Positions 9,606 through 19,456 of a DNA stretch of 64,000 nucleotides are shown here, piece by piece. The notes below the pieces were generated by a model. It did no database searches. It had not been told where the DNA came from and was given only the letters and a program-made list of their open reading frames with translations. The position numbers were made by a program, and so were the translations under genes. How positions within the stretch are numbered: the stretch's first letter is position 1; every line of letters starts with the position of its first letter. Source of the stretch: Leucobacter komagatae (GTDB lineage: Bacteria > Actinomycetota > Actinomycetes > Actinomycetales > Microbacteriaceae); the NCBI RefSeq assembly GCF_000834055.1, contig NZ_JXSQ01000016.1, positions 1 to 64,000 on the forward strand. Direction: 5' to 3'.

Positions 9606-10519
9606 GGTGTTTCCTCAATCGTTATGCTGTCCGCGGCTTCCGCGGGGTCTTGGACGGCGCGTGCTCGCGCCGTAATCAGTCGTTTGCGCCTGCGCTCGGT
9701 GTCGATGGCCTCGAGTTCGATGCCTTCGCTTGTCACCCGATCGCCAACCTCGGGGAGCCTGCCGAGCCACTTTGCGAAGAGCCCGCCGACGGTGTCGACC
9801 TCTTCGTCATCAAGCTCGATGCCGAACAGTTCGCCGAGGTCATCGATCGGGAGCATCGCGCTGACGAGGAACAGCCCTGGGGCCTCCTCGACTACCTCTG
9901 GGGTCTCACGGTCGTGCTCGTCGCTAATGTCGCCGATGACCTCTTCGATGAGGTCCTCGAGCGTCACGAGCCCGGAGATCCCGCCGTACTCGTCGACGAC
10001 GAGCGCGAGATGGTTCGACTCCTGCTGCATGCGGCGCAGCAGCTTGTCGGCGCGCTGCACCTCGGGCACGAACATTGCTGGCTTCATGATTCGCGTCGCT
10101 GGCGACTCTTCAGATTCCTCGGGGCGGCGCAGGACGAAGCTTGAGGCGTCGCGCAGGTAGACGACGCCGAGCACCTCGTCGACGTCGCCGCCGATCACCG
10201 GGAGGCGCGAGTGCCGTGCGTTCAGCAGCAGCTCGAGAGTGCTGCGGACGGAGACATCCGAGTCAACGGTCACCATGTCGGTCCGTGGGACCATCACCTC
10301 ACGCACGAGCGTGTCGCCGAACTCGACGATGGAGTGAATGTAGTCCCTGTCGCCCTCTTCGAGCAGGTCAAGTTCGGTCGCTTGATCGACCATCGACAGC
10401 AGTTGCTGCTCGTCGCGCACCCTGCCGCGGCCGAGCGCGACCCGCTCGGCGATCCGCCTGACCGCTGTGCTCGCCCGCTCAAACAGCGGGGGAAGGTCGT
10501 CGTCGCTCATCGAGCTCAC
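9602..10519 (-). CDS. CBS-domain hemolysin/CorC family protein
   Basis: 305 residues with two CBS domains (opening with [15 protein letters not shown]) followed by a CorC_HlyC transporter-associated domain ([20 protein letters not shown]). The N-terminal membrane domain found in full-length hemolysin-like (DUF21) proteins is absent, so this is the soluble CorC-type form, thought in other bacteria to act in metal-ion homeostasis. It overlaps ybeY by four bases upstream and era by four bases downstream, consistent with co-translation. The exact role is not known. Confidence 0.9.
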   Translation of the reverse strand: MSSMSDDDLPPLFERASTAVRRIAERVALGRGRVRDEQQLLSMVDQATELDLLEEGDRDYIHSIVEFGDTLVREVMVPRTDMVTVDSDVSVRSTLELLLNARHSRLPVIGGDVDEVLGVVYLRDASSFVLRRPEESEESPATRIMKPAMFVPEVQRADKLLRRMQQESNHLALVVDEYGGISGLVTLEDLIEEVIGDISDEHDRETPEVVEEAPGLFLVSAMLPIDDLGELFGIELDDEEVDTVGGLFAKWLGRLPEVGDRVTSEGIELEAIDTERRRKRLITARARAVQDPAEAADSITIEETP

Positions 10520-10971
10520 CGTTCTCGAGTGCTAAACGACAACACGAGATCGCGCTGGAGGCCGAACATCTCGGCTTCCTCGTCTGGGGTCCCGTGGTCG
10601 AAGCCGAGGAGGTGCAGCATGCCGTGCGTCACCAGTACGGTGAGTTCCTGCTCGAGGGAGTGCCCTGCCGCGTCGGCCTGCAGCACCGCGATCTGCGGGC
10701 AGACGACGATGTCGCCAAGGAGCCCAGCGGGCGCTGGTGCGTCCGGCCGGCCTGGGCGCAGCTCGTCCATCGGGAAGCTCAGCACGTCGGTCGGGCCAGG
10801 CTCATCCATCCACTGGATGTGGAGCTGCTCGATCGCGGCCTCGTCGACGAACATGAGGCTGAGCTCGGTGTCCGGGTGCACGTACATCGATTCGAGCACA
10901 AAGCTCACGAGTCGCTGCAGCCGGTCCTCGCCGACGGCGACCCCTGATTCGTTGTTGATCTCGACGCTCAT
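10516..10971 (-). CDS. ybeY: Endoribonuclease YbeY (rRNA maturation)
   Basis: 151-residue single-domain metalloenzyme of the UPF0054 family, acting in 16S rRNA 3'-end maturation and ribosome quality control. The zinc-binding [11 protein letters not shown] motif (HGxLHLxGxDH) lies near residues 115-125. Overlaps phoH upstream and the CBS gene downstream by four bases each, the standard actinobacterial order. Confidence 0.96.
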   Translation of the reverse strand: MSVEINNESGVAVGEDRLQRLVSFVLESMYVHPDTELSLMFVDEAAIEQLHIQWMDEPGPTDVLSFPMDELRPGRPDAPAPAGLLGDIVVCPQIAVLQADAAGHSLEQELTVLVTHGMLHLLGFDHGTPDEEAEMFGLQRDLVLSFSTRER

Positions 10972-12005
10972 CGGTCGCGCTTCCCCTCGGTTGTGCTGTC
11001 TGTCTGTGAGCGGCGCGTTGCCGTGTGCTCATCGTACGCCGCGTATGCGTCGACGATGCGGCCGACCAGGCTGTGGCGGACGATGTCGTCGGCCGTCATC
11101 TCTGAAAAGTGGATGTCGTCTACGCCGCGGAGGATCCCGCTCACGACCCGGAGGCCACTGTGCTTCACGGGGAGGTCGACCTGCGTCATGTCACCCGTGA
11201 TCACCATCTTCGAGCCGTAGCCGAGCCTGGTGAGGAACATCTTCATTTGCTCGGGCGTGGTGTTCTGCGCCTCGTCGAGAACGACGAACGCCTCGTTGAG
11301 CGTTCGCCCGCGCATGTAGGCGAGCGGCGCTACCTCGATCGTGCCGCTCGCGAGCAGTTTCGGGACGAGATCCTGATCCATCATCGAACCGACCGCGTCA
11401 AACAGCGGCCTGAGGTACGGATCGATCTTGTCCTCAAGGCTGCCCGGGAGATATCCGAGCCGCTCCCCCGCCTCAACCGCGGGCCTCGTGAGCACGATCT
11501 TTGACACCTCACGCCGCTGCAACGCCTGCACGGCCTTTGCCATCGCGAGGTAGGTCTTGCCCGTTCCCGCTGGGCCGATGCCGAACACGACGGTGTTGTT
11601 GTCAATCGCCTCGACGTATTCGCGTTGGCCCTGCGTCTGGGGTCGCACCGCGTTGCCGCGCACCGTGAGGATCGGCTCGCTGAGCGTCATCGCTGCACGC
11701 GGTCCGTTGCCGTCGCGCACCATGCGCGCGATGGAGCGAACGTCGGTGCTCGAAACGGTGCCGCTGCGCCTGGCGAGTTCGAGGATCTCGCGAACGAGCT
11801 CCTCCGCGGCGCGCACTGCGTCGGTCTCGCCGCGAATCGACAGCACATCCTTGCGCGCGTTGAACACGACGCTTGGGTGCTGCGCTGCGAGATCGGTGAG
11901 CAGCTGGTCGCGGTAGCCGAGGAATGAGGAGAGTTCGACGCCGGTGAGCGTTACCGTCCGCTCGAGCTGCGGCTCAGGCCGGGTGTGCCCGGTAGCCGCT
12001 GGCAC
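10968..12005 (-). CDS. PhoH-like ATPase
   Basis: Cytoplasmic P-loop ATPase of the PhoH family, likely RNA-related given its constant linkage to ybeY. Walker [13 protein letters not shown] and Walker [10 protein letters not shown] are clear. The frame stays open up to 12140, but that overlaps the HIT gene by over 100 bases. A GTG at 12005, 25 bases after the HIT stop, gives 345 residues, close to the family norm; no strong ribosome binding site supports it, so the start is uncertain. It follows the HIT gene and overlaps ybeY. Confidence 0.9.
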   Translation of the reverse strand: MPAATGHTRPEPQLERTVTLTGVELSSFLGYRDQLLTDLAAQHPSVVFNARKDVLSIRGETDAVRAAEELVREILELARRSGTVSSTDVRSIARMVRDGNGPRAAMTLSEPILTVRGNAVRPQTQGQREYVEAIDNNTVVFGIGPAGTGKTYLAMAKAVQALQRREVSKIVLTRPAVEAGERLGYLPGSLEDKIDPYLRPLFDAVGSMMDQDLVPKLLASGTIEVAPLAYMRGRTLNEAFVVLDEAQNTTPEQMKMFLTRLGYGSKMVITGDMTQVDLPVKHSGLRVVSGILRGVDDIHFSEMTADDIVRHSLVGRIVDAYAAYDEHTATRRSQTDSTTEGKRDR

Positions 12006-12030
12006 CGAGGATTCGTGGGGTGAGTCTGGT

Positions 12031-12378
12031 TCAGAACCCAATGAGGGATCGCTCCTCGAGGTTGGCGATAACGTGCGCGTGGACATGGAATACGGTCTGA
12101 CCCGCGCTTGCACCGTTGTTGAAGACGAGCCGGTACTCACCGTTCGCGTGTTCTTCTGCGAGCTGCTTCGCGACAGCGACCACCTCGGCGAGCAACGCCG
12201 GGTCGCCGGCGGCGAGTTCAGTGACGTCTGCGTACTCTGTGGTCTTTGGGATCACGAGAATGTGTACAGGCGCCTGCGGGTTGATGTCAGGGAACGCGAC
12301 AACGCGCTCGGTCTCCGCGAGGAACGTCGTGGGGATCTCTCCCGAGATGATCTTGCCAAATACAGTCTCTTCAGCCAT
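12031..12378 (-). CDS. HIT family protein
   Basis: 115-residue histidine-triad nucleotide-binding protein, close to the HinT subgroup that hydrolyses adenosine phosphoramidates. The triad is HVHAHV in VFHVHAHVIANLE near the C-terminus; the N-terminus has IISGEIPT, typical of the family. The start at 12378 lacks a ribosome binding site but has TAGACT six bases upstream, suggesting a leaderless transcript that begins here and runs through phoH, ybeY and era. Upstream lies a 122-base gap to rsmE without another visible feature. Confidence 0.93.
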   Translation of the reverse strand: MAEETVFGKIISGEIPTTFLAETERVVAFPDINPQAPVHILVIPKTTEYADVTELAAGDPALLAEVVAVAKQLAEEHANGEYRLVFNNGASAGQTVFHVHAHVIANLEERSLIGF

Positions 12379-12384
12379 GCGGCC

Positions 12385-12390
12385 AGTCTA
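12385..12390 (-). promoter_or_regulatory. -10 box, leaderless HIT gene
   Basis: TAGACT on the minus strand, GGCCGC, then the ATG at 12378. It would provide an internal promoter for the HIT-phoH-ybeY-CBS-era segment. CCTTGG 17 bases upstream is a weak -35 candidate. Confidence 0.5.
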
Positions 12391-12500
12391 CCGACCATCC
12401 GCTGTGCCAAGGCGCGGATTTTCTGCGAAGCCGTGCCGCTGTTCGCCACGGGCGTCTGCGGGACGGGCGGCCGCGGTACCGCGGCGATGGTGGACGCGGA

Positions 12501-13250
12501 TCACCATCTGCCGAGCGCGGCGTTCAGCACGGCGAGCGCTGCAGGGCCAGCAGACGATGTTCGCAGCACGTCGTCTCCAAGGAGCACGATCCGCCCGTCA
12601 CGCGCTGCGGTTTCCCCGTCAGTCTGCCCGGCAAGCGCGGCAAGCTCAGCGTCGCTCAGCCCACCCTCAGGGCCGACGACCAGGTACACGTCGCGGCCGT
12701 CGTCTGGGAGCCAGGCGCTGAGTTTCGTCGCTCCACGGGGGTGGAGCACAAGCACGTGACCATCGAGTGCGGCGAGCTCCGCCGTTGTCGCTGGCGACAG
12801 CACCTCGGGGATCCACGCCCGCATCGACTGCTTTGAGGCTTCGCGGGCAATCCGCGCCCACTTCGCAACACCCTTACTGGCTTTGTCGTTGCCCCAGCGA
12901 GAAACTGAGCGCTCCGCCTGCCAGGGAATGATCGCGTCCACGCCAAACTCGGTCGCCTGTTCGACCGCGCGCTCGTCGCGATCCCCTTTTGCCAGCGCCT
13001 GCACGAGCACGATGCGCCGTTCCGGCGCAGCCTGCTCCTCGCTGCGTTCGACGCGCACGCTGAAGCTGTCGCGGTCGACCGCTTCCACCGTGCCGTGCGC
13101 GCGTAGGCCGCGCCCGTTGCCAACGATCGTCTGCTCGCCAACCCGCAGGCGGCTCACGCGGACGGCGTGCCGTCCCTCGTCGCCTGAGACCGTGAGGAGC
13201 TCACCGGCGAACGTGCGCGCGAGAGCCTCGTCAAAGTATAGATTTGCCAC
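12501..13250 (-). CDS. rsmE: 16S rRNA m3U1498 methyltransferase
   Basis: 249 residues of the SPOUT-class RsmE family, which methylates U1498 in the decoding centre using S-adenosylmethionine. The N-terminal PUA-like part has EGRHAVRVSRLRVGE, and the knot region has LVVGPEGGLSDAEL (GPEGG cofactor loop). The C-terminus ends ALAVLNAALGRW. GTG start at 13250, 15 bases after the dnaJ stop, in the usual hrcA-dnaJ-rsmE order. Confidence 0.95.
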   Translation of the reverse strand: MANLYFDEALARTFAGELLTVSGDEGRHAVRVSRLRVGEQTIVGNGRGLRAHGTVEAVDRDSFSVRVERSEEQAAPERRIVLVQALAKGDRDERAVEQATEFGVDAIIPWQAERSVSRWGNDKASKGVAKWARIAREASKQSMRAWIPEVLSPATTAELAALDGHVLVLHPRGATKLSAWLPDDGRDVYLVVGPEGGLSDAELAALAGQTDGETAARDGRIVLLGDDVLRTSSAGPAALAVLNAALGRW

Positions 13251-13265
13251 GTTGAGTCTGGGCGC

Positions 13266-14360
13266 TTAGCCGAAGAAACGGTCGCGAAGCTTGCCGAAGA
13301 AACTCTGCTTGAACTCACCGAAGTGCGGCGGCTCGTCTTTGCGGAGTTTCGCGAGCTGTTCAACGAGCGACTTCTCCTTGTTGGAGAGCTTCGTCGGCGT
13401 CGCCACCTGCATCGCGATCTTCAGGTCACCGCGTGTCGTCGTTCGGAGACCCTGAATGCCGCGTCCACGGACAGCGACAAGGTCACCCGACTGCGTACCA
13501 GCAGGAACCTCGACCGTCACCAGCCCATCCAGCGACTCAACCTCGACCTCGGTCCCGAGGATCGCGTCGGTCATTGAGACCTGCATGGTGCTCAGCAGAT
13601 CGTTGCCGTCGCGGCTGAAGATGTCGTCGTGCTCGACCCGGAACTCGATGAAGAGGTCGCCGTTCGGGCCACCGAAGGGGCCGACCTCGCCACCGCCGCG
13701 CATCTGCATGCGGGTGCCAGTGTCGATGCCGGAGGGAATGTCGACCTGCATGGTCCTGCGCTCGCGCATGCGACCCTTGCCCGCGCACTCAACACACGGG
13801 CTCTCGATGATCGTGCCGTATCCCTGGCAGCTGCCGCACGGGTGCATGGTAACGACGTTGCCGAACAGTGAGCGCACCTCGCGCTGCATCTGCCCCTGCC
13901 CGCGGCACACATCACAGGTCACCGGGTGCGTGCCGGGCTGGCAGCCGTTGCCGCCGCACGTCTCACACAGCACTGCCGTGTTCACGCTGATGTCACGCTG
14001 CACGCCGAAGACCACCTCTTCGAGCTTCACGTCTACTCGGATGAGCGCATCCTCGCCGCGCTCCTCACGAGCGCGTGGACCGCGGGCGCCGCCGCCGAAG
14101 CCGCCACCGCCGAAGAAGGTCTCAAAAATATCGCCGAAGCCGCCAGCGCCGCCCTGCGAACCGCCCATGTCGTAGCGCTGCCGCTGCTCGGGGTCGCTGA
14201 GCACATCGTAGGCGTGCGTCACGCCCTTGAAGCGCTCAGCCGCCTCCTCGCTCGGGTTCACATCGGGGTGCAGCTGGCGGGCCAGCTTGCGATACGCCTT
14301 CTTGATCTCTTCGAGGCTCGCTTCGCGAGAAACGCCGAGCGTCTCGTAGTGATCCGCCAC
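13266..14360 (-). CDS. dnaJ: Chaperone protein DnaJ
   Basis: Co-chaperone that stimulates DnaK ATPase. 364 residues: J domain with HPD at 31-33, a short Gly/Phe-rich region (about 70-95), a zinc-binding domain with four CxxCxGxG motifs ([32 protein letters not shown]), and the C-terminal substrate-binding domain. GTG start with TAGGAG upstream. It lies behind hrcA and so is probably under CIRCE/HrcA control. The 99 bases between hrcA and dnaJ hold no clear feature beyond the ribosome binding site. Confidence 0.97.
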   Translation of the reverse strand: MADHYETLGVSREASLEEIKKAYRKLARQLHPDVNPSEEAAERFKGVTHAYDVLSDPEQRQRYDMGGSQGGAGGFGDIFETFFGGGGFGGGARGPRAREERGEDALIRVDVKLEEVVFGVQRDISVNTAVLCETCGGNGCQPGTHPVTCDVCRGQGQMQREVRSLFGNVVTMHPCGSCQGYGTIIESPCVECAGKGRMRERRTMQVDIPSGIDTGTRMQMRGGGEVGPFGGPNGDLFIEFRVEHDDIFSRDGNDLLSTMQVSMTDAILGTEVEVESLDGLVTVEVPAGTQSGDLVAVRGRGIQGLRTTTRGDLKIAMQVATPTKLSNKEKSLVEQLAKLRKDEPPHFGEFKQSFFGKLRDRFFG

Positions 14361-14459
14361 AGTTGTACTCCTAGGTGTTCGTGGGTTGGTGTGGAAAGTC
14401 TTCGGTGTCGAAAGTTTTTGGGGTGAAAATCTTCGGACTGGACGGCGCGTGTGCCGTAC

Positions 14460-15491
14460 TCAGCGGTCTTCGTTGAGGAGCCGGTTCAGGTATCTCGCAA
14501 CCGCGCGGACCGCCTGGATATTCCCGGCATAGTCCATGCGCAACGGCCCAAGCACGCCCAGGCGGGATGCGCCAACCGCCTCGTAGTTCGTCGCGATGAT
14601 CGACGCGTCTGACAGGCCGTACGCCTCGTTCTCGCGCCCAATGGAGGCCGCGATCTCGCGCTCATCCTGCACGAGTTCGCCAAACAGGCGGAGCAGGGTG
14701 ACCTGCTCCTCGATTGCTTCGAGCACGGTCGGCAGGGAGCCGGCGAACTCACCCGGGCGCGTGAGGTTCGCCGCGCCGGCAACCGCGATCCGATCGCTGC
14801 GGTTCGCCTGCAGCTGCTGCGAGACAGCGCCGAGCACGTGCAGCGCAAGATCAGCGTCCGCTGGCTCCACCCACTCCGCGACCGTTGCCGCAAGCTCGGC
14901 CACGTTGCGATCCGCGGCGTCGATGTCCTGGCCGACGACGGTGGTTGCGATGCGCTCGCGCACACCGTTCAACCATGCCTCGGTTGCGCGCGCTGCAGGC
15001 AGCGTCGCCGTCTGCTGTTCGACGACCCCGTTTCCGAGGATCAGCACGCACAGCACCCGGCTCTCACCGAGCGCGACGAGGTCGATGTGTCGCACGGCGG
15101 TCGTGCGCAGCGATGGGTATTGCACGACGGCGACCTGGTTCGTCAGCTGCGAGAGCAGCCGGACGGTGCGGGCCATGACGTCGTCGAGGTCGCTGGACTC
15201 GCCAAGAAAACGCTCGATTGCTACGCGCTGGGCGGCGGTCATCGGCCTGAGCTTCGCGAGCGTGTCGACGTAGAGCCTGTAGCCCTTGTCTGTCGGTACG
15301 CGCCCCGATGACGTGTGGGTCTGAGCGATGAGCTCGTCGTCCTCGAGCAACGCCATATCGTTACGGATCGTCGCAGCTGACACTCCGAAGGAGTGCCGCT
15401 CGACGATGGACTTCGACCCGACTGGCTCGTTGAGCGCGACGTAATCGCTCACAATCGCGTGCAACACGGCGAGGCTGCGCTCCGGAACCAT
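14460..15491 (-). CDS. hrcA: Heat-inducible transcription repressor HrcA
   Basis: 343-residue repressor that binds the CIRCE operator and releases it on heat shock. The winged-helix N-terminus has VGSKSIVERHSFGVSAATIRN; the GAF-like core and C-terminal segment follow. The ATG at 15491 is preferred: AAAGGGGG lies upstream, and the earlier in-frame GTG at 15512 falls inside the CIRCE operator. The operator before its own start indicates autoregulation of hrcA-dnaJ. Confidence 0.96.
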   Translation of the reverse strand: MVPERSLAVLHAIVSDYVALNEPVGSKSIVERHSFGVSAATIRNDMALLEDDELIAQTHTSSGRVPTDKGYRLYVDTLAKLRPMTAAQRVAIERFLGESSDLDDVMARTVRLLSQLTNQVAVVQYPSLRTTAVRHIDLVALGESRVLCVLILGNGVVEQQTATLPAARATEAWLNGVRERIATTVVGQDIDAADRNVAELAATVAEWVEPADADLALHVLGAVSQQLQANRSDRIAVAGAANLTRPGEFAGSLPTVLEAIEEQVTLLRLFGELVQDEREIAASIGRENEAYGLSDASIIATNYEAVGASRLGVLGPLRMDYAGNIQAVRAVARYLNRLLNEDR

Positions 15492-15505
15492 CACGCACCC
15501 CCTTT

Positions 15506-15532
15506 CTGGCACTCGAACATTCTGAGTGCCAG
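15506..15532 (-). promoter_or_regulatory. CIRCE operator
   Basis: A perfect inverted repeat CTGGCACTC-N9-GAGTGCCAG. It matches the CIRCE consensus (TTAGCACTC-N9-GAGTGCTAA) with the outer TTA replaced by CTG. It lies 14 bases before the hrcA ATG and overlaps a TAGACT -10-like hexamer, so bound HrcA would block transcription start. Confidence 0.93.
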
Positions 15533-15536
15533 TCTA

Positions 15537-16778
15537 CTACCGGAGGAGTTTTCCGACGACTGTGTCCGCTAGGAGCCGACCGCGCAGCGTCGGAACGATC
15601 CTGCGCTCTGCCCCCGCTATGCCAAGCGCAGCGCGGCCGTCGACGAGGCCGTCGGCGATGAGCTCGGCCACAGCCTGCTTGCCGTGTTCGCTGAGAGCAT
15701 CGATCGGGAAACCGTCGCGGATCCGCGTCTCGAGGAGCACACGCTCGCTGTGCCGCGCCTCCTCGGTGAGGATTTCGCGTGCGTGCGCTGGCGAGAGTCC
15801 CGCCGCCATCCGCTCGGCGTAGGCCCTGGGGTGCTTCACGTTCCACCAGCGCAGCCCGCCAACGTGGCTGTGGGCACCAGGCCCCGCGCCCCACCAGTCC
15901 TCGCCCGTCCAGTACGACAGGTTGTGGCGGGAGCGGGTCTCTGGCGTGCGCGACCAGTTGCTGATTTCGTACCAGTCGTAGCCTGCGGCCGCGAGGCGCG
16001 CGTCGAGCATCTCGTACATCTCGGCGTGCAGGTCATCGTCGGGCTCGGCGACCTGGCCGCGCCTGATCTGTCCTGCGAGCTTCGTGCCGGCTTCGACAAT
16101 CAGCGCGTAGGCGGAGAGATGATCGGGGGCGTTCTCGAGCGCGGCGTCAAGCGAGCGCCCCCAGTCGGCGAGCGACTCCCCAGGAGTGCCATAGATGAGG
16201 TCAAGGCTCACCTGGAGCCCGACGGCGCGCGCGGCAGCAACGACGACGGGCACACGCTCGGGCGTGTGGGTGCGGTCGAGCGTCTGGAGCACGTGCGGCA
16301 CCGCTGATTGCATGCCGAAGCTCACCCGGGTGAAGCCTGCCTCCGCGAGCGTCGCGAGGTAGGCCTCGTCTACCGAATCGGGGTTCGCTTCGGTCGTCAC
16401 CTCTGCGCCTGGAGCGAGCCCCCACTCGTCGCGGATGCGCGCGAGCAGCATCGCGAGGTCGCTCGCCGGCAACAGCGTCGGCGTGCCACCGCCGAAGAAC
16501 ACCGTCGAAACCGGTCGCTCTGGCAGCCCTGCGCGCCGCATGACGTCTGCGCCGAAGCTCAGCTCGTTCGCGGCCTCGGCCGCGTAGCCTGCCTGACTGG
16601 CTCCGCCACCGAGCTCACTCGCCGTGTACGTGTTGAAGTCGCAGTAGCCGCAGCGCACACGGCAGTACGGAACGTGCACGTAGACGCCGAAGGCGCGATC
16701 TTCTGCCCCGTCGAGCACGCTCGCGGGGAGCGCGCCGTCGGCGGGGGCGGGCTCGCCGTCTGGGAGCACGCTCGGCAC
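15537..16778 (-). CDS. hemW: Radical SAM heme chaperone HemW
   Basis: 413 residues. The radical SAM CxxxCxxC motif occurs as CRVRCGYC about 45 residues from the start in VHVPYCRVRC, followed by FFGGGTPTLLPA and the HemW C-terminal domain. It was formerly called oxygen-independent coproporphyrinogen III oxidase; HemW-type proteins bind and transfer heme. The frame is open much further upstream through the DUF1990 gene, but GTG at 16778, with AGGAC before it and directly after the DUF1990 stop, is the sensible start. The stop lies beside the CIRCE element of hrcA. Confidence 0.93.
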   Translation of the reverse strand: MPSVLPDGEPAPADGALPASVLDGAEDRAFGVYVHVPYCRVRCGYCDFNTYTASELGGGASQAGYAAEAANELSFGADVMRRAGLPERPVSTVFFGGGTPTLLPASDLAMLLARIRDEWGLAPGAEVTTEANPDSVDEAYLATLAEAGFTRVSFGMQSAVPHVLQTLDRTHTPERVPVVVAAARAVGLQVSLDLIYGTPGESLADWGRSLDAALENAPDHLSAYALIVEAGTKLAGQIRRGQVAEPDDDLHAEMYEMLDARLAAAGYDWYEISNWSRTPETRSRHNLSYWTGEDWWGAGPGAHSHVGGLRWWNVKHPRAYAERMAAGLSPAHAREILTEEARHSERVLLETRIRDGFPIDALSEHGKQAVAELIADGLVDGRAALGIAGAERRIVPTLRGRLLADTVVGKLLR

Positions 16779-16780
16779 GG

Positions 16781-17512
16781 TCAGTCGTCCTGTGCTGGCG
16801 TTTCGGCTGCCTGCGGCTCGGTGAGCTCGGCAGTCGGCTGGGCTTCGGTCGGAGCGGTGACGCCGTTGCGAAGCGCGGCACCGGGGGCAAGCGCACCGAT
16901 GAATGCCTGTGCCTGCTCGATGACCTCGCGGAGCTCGGAGCGCTGCTTGATTCCCGACATGAGCCCTGAACTGGTGAGGAACGTGAAGCCGCGAGCGATG
17001 GCCCATACGGTTCCGTCCTCGCGCTGCTCGACCGTGATGAGCTGCTCGCCGTAGCCGGGGTTCGCCTCGCGGTCGCCCCAAGCAAAGCCGAGCCGCTGGG
17101 CATCCTCAACGGTTGAAATCACCAGGATCGGCCGCGCATTCTTGCCGTCGGCGCTGAGCGTCGCAGTGGTCCCTGGCAGGATGTACGCCTCGCCCTCGGG
17201 GCTGAAGAGCTGCTCTGGCTCGTCGCCCAGCTCGGGGGTGCCAGCGTCGCTGAACTGCACTCCGAGGTACTCCGCCGCGTCGCCGCGCTCGATGTCGTTC
17301 ACCGCAACCCCTGCGGCGCGGTGAGCGCCCCACGTCATGAGGAGGTTTGCTGCGGTGAGGAAGCGCTCGGAGCCGCTGCCGAGCTGCAGGGATTCCTCGT
17401 ACGGCGTCGACCCTGCTGGCGGGAACCGCATCAGGTCAGCGGCTGCAGACGCACCAATCGCCGCGTAGGCGACGGGCATGCCTGTGAAGCTTTTTCTGCG
17501 GGGCCCGGTCAC
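16781..17512 (-). CDS. DUF1990 family protein
   Basis: 243 residues of the DUF1990 (UPF0548) family, a cytoplasmic family of unknown function common in Actinobacteria and plants. Recognisable segments are LLTWG-like [13 protein letters not shown] and [17 protein letters not shown]. The GTG start overlaps the lepA stop (GTGA). A low-complexity Thr/Ala/Glu C-terminus of about 30 residues ([16 protein letters not shown]) extends beyond the usual family length. Confidence 0.87.
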   Translation of the reverse strand: MTGPRRKSFTGMPVAYAAIGASAAADLMRFPPAGSTPYEESLQLGSGSERFLTAANLLMTWGAHRAAGVAVNDIERGDAAEYLGVQFSDAGTPELGDEPEQLFSPEGEAYILPGTTATLSADGKNARPILVISTVEDAQRLGFAWGDREANPGYGEQLITVEQREDGTVWAIARGFTFLTSSGLMSGIKQRSELREVIEQAQAFIGALAPGAALRNGVTAPTEAQPTAELTEPQAAETPAQDD

Positions 17513-19362
17513 TTTTTGTTTACGTCCTTGCCCTCGACGTCACCGGAGAGCGCTGCGATGAACGCCTCCTGTGGCACCTCGACGCGACCGACCATCTTCA
17601 TGCGCTTCTTGCCTTCCTTCTGCTTCTCGAGCAGCTTGCGCTTACGGCTAATGTCACCGCCGTAGCACTTCGCGAGCACGTCCTTGCGGATCGCGCGGAT
17701 GTTCTCGCGGGCGATCACGCGCGCGCCGATGGCAGCCTGGATCGGCACCTCGAACTGCTGGCGCGGGATGAGCTTGCGCAGGCGCTCGGTCATCATCGTG
17801 CCGTATGCGTACGCGTTGTCGCGGTGGACGATCGCGCTGAACGCGTCAACGGCCTCACCCTGCAGCAGAATGTCGACCTTCACGAGGTCCGCCTCCTGCT
17901 GCCCGCTCGGCTCGTAGTCGAGGCTCGCGTAGCCCTGCGTGCGGCTCTTCAGGTGGTCAAAGAAGTCGAAGACGATCTCGCCCATCGGAATGTTGTAGCG
18001 CAGCTCGACGCGTTCGCCGAGGTACTCCATGCCGAGCAGGCTGCCGCGCCGCGACTGGCACAGCTCCATGATCGCGCCGACGTAGTCTTTCGGCGCGAGG
18101 ATCGCTGCGCGCACCATGGGCTCGGAGACACTCGCGATCTTGCCGTCTGGGTACTCCGAGGGGTTCGTGACGACGACCTCGGTGCCGTCCTCCTTCGTGA
18201 CCTCGTAGACAACGCTCGGCGCGGTCGCGATGAGGTCGAGGTCGAACTCGCGGCGCAGGCGCTCGGAGATGATCTCGAGGTGGAGCAGGCCAAGGAAGCC
18301 GCAGCGGAAGCCGAAGCCGAGCGCGACAGACGTCTCGGGCTCGTACTGGAGCGCAGCGTCCGAGAGCTTGAGCTTGTCGAGCGCTTCGCGCAGCACCGGG
18401 TAGTCGGAGCCGTCGAGCGGGTACAGCCCGGAGAAGACCATGGGCTTCGGGTCGGTGTAGCCGGGCAATGCTTCCGTTGCGCCGCGCAGCTTCGAGGTGA
18501 CGGTGTCGCCAACCTTCGACTGGCGCACGTCCTTCACACCGGTGATGAGGTAGCCGACCTCGCCGACTGCGAGGCCCTTCGTTGGCGTCGGTCCAGGCGA
18601 GGAAACGCCGATCTCGAGCGCCTCGTACTCGGCGCCCGTCGACATCATCTGGACCTTCTCGCGCGGCGAGAGCTTGCCGTCGATCATGCGCACGTAGGTG
18701 ACGACGCCGCGGTACGAGTCGTACACCGAGTCGAAGATCATCGCTCTCGCAGGCGCGTCGACCTGGCCGACGGGCGCGGGGATGCGTGCAACGACGACGT
18801 CGAGGAGTTCCTCGACACCAGCGCCGGTCTTGCCCGACACCTTGAGGATCTCGTCCGGGTTGCCGCCAATGAGATCGGTGATCTCGCGCGCGACGCGCTC
18901 CGGGTCGGCTGCCGGGAGGTCGATCTTGTTGAGCACCGGGATGATCTCGAGATCGTTTTCCATCGCGAGGTAGAGGTTCGCGAGCGTCTGCGCCTCGATC
19001 CCCTGCGCTGCGTCGACGAGCAGGATGGCACCCTCGCACGCTGCGAGTGAGCGCGAGACCTCGTATGAGAAGTCAACGTGACCCGGGGTGTCAATCATGT
19101 TGAGGGCGTAGTCGCCGCCCTCGGACTCCCAGTACATCCGGACGGCCTGCGACTTGATGGTGATACCGCGCTCGCGCTCGATATCCATGTTGTCGAGGTA
19201 CTGCGCGCGCATGTCGCGGTCAGATACCGTTCCGGTGACCTGGAGCATGCGGTCGGCAAGCGTCGACTTACCGTGATCGATGTGCGCGATGATGCAAAAG
19301 TTGCGGATCATCGAGGGGTCGGTCGACGCCGGCACCTGTGGTTTAAGACTGCGAGGAGACAT
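17509..19362 (-). CDS. lepA: Elongation factor 4 (LepA)
   Basis: 617-residue ribosome-dependent GTPase that back-translocates or remodels stalled ribosomes. G1 is [14 protein letters not shown] at about 27-40, with DTPGHVDF (G3) and NKIDLPAA (G4), EF-G-like domains and the LepA-specific C-terminal domain ending in [14 protein letters not shown]. The ATG at 19362 has a GATAAT -10-like hexamer eight bases upstream. It probably heads the long minus-strand run lepA-DUF1990-hemW. Confidence 0.98.
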   Translation of the reverse strand: MSPRSLKPQVPASTDPSMIRNFCIIAHIDHGKSTLADRMLQVTGTVSDRDMRAQYLDNMDIERERGITIKSQAVRMYWESEGGDYALNMIDTPGHVDFSYEVSRSLAACEGAILLVDAAQGIEAQTLANLYLAMENDLEIIPVLNKIDLPAADPERVAREITDLIGGNPDEILKVSGKTGAGVEELLDVVVARIPAPVGQVDAPARAMIFDSVYDSYRGVVTYVRMIDGKLSPREKVQMMSTGAEYEALEIGVSSPGPTPTKGLAVGEVGYLITGVKDVRQSKVGDTVTSKLRGATEALPGYTDPKPMVFSGLYPLDGSDYPVLREALDKLKLSDAALQYEPETSVALGFGFRCGFLGLLHLEIISERLRREFDLDLIATAPSVVYEVTKEDGTEVVVTNPSEYPDGKIASVSEPMVRAAILAPKDYVGAIMELCQSRRGSLLGMEYLGERVELRYNIPMGEIVFDFFDHLKSRTQGYASLDYEPSGQQEADLVKVDILLQGEAVDAFSAIVHRDNAYAYGTMMTERLRKLIPRQQFEVPIQAAIGARVIARENIRAIRKDVLAKCYGGDISRKRKLLEKQKEGKKRMKMVGRVEVPQEAFIAALSGDVEGKDVNKK

Positions 19363-19444
19363 TGCCAGCCATTATCTCACGCGTGAGCCCCGGCCGGGGC
19401 CACCAAGCAAATAGGGCGTGCCGAAGCGGCCCAGAGAAGCACCG

Positions 19445-19450
19445 TAGGAT
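19445..19450 (+). promoter_or_regulatory. -10 box, leaderless hypothetical gene
   Basis: TAGGAT, then GACAGG and the ATG at 19457. AGGATGACAGG could alternatively be read as a ribosome binding site. Confidence 0.4.
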
Positions 19451-19456
19451 GACAGG

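Noticed and set aside
17824-19050. 408-codon plus-strand frame opposite lepA
   Set aside because: Shadow of a highly conserved gene.
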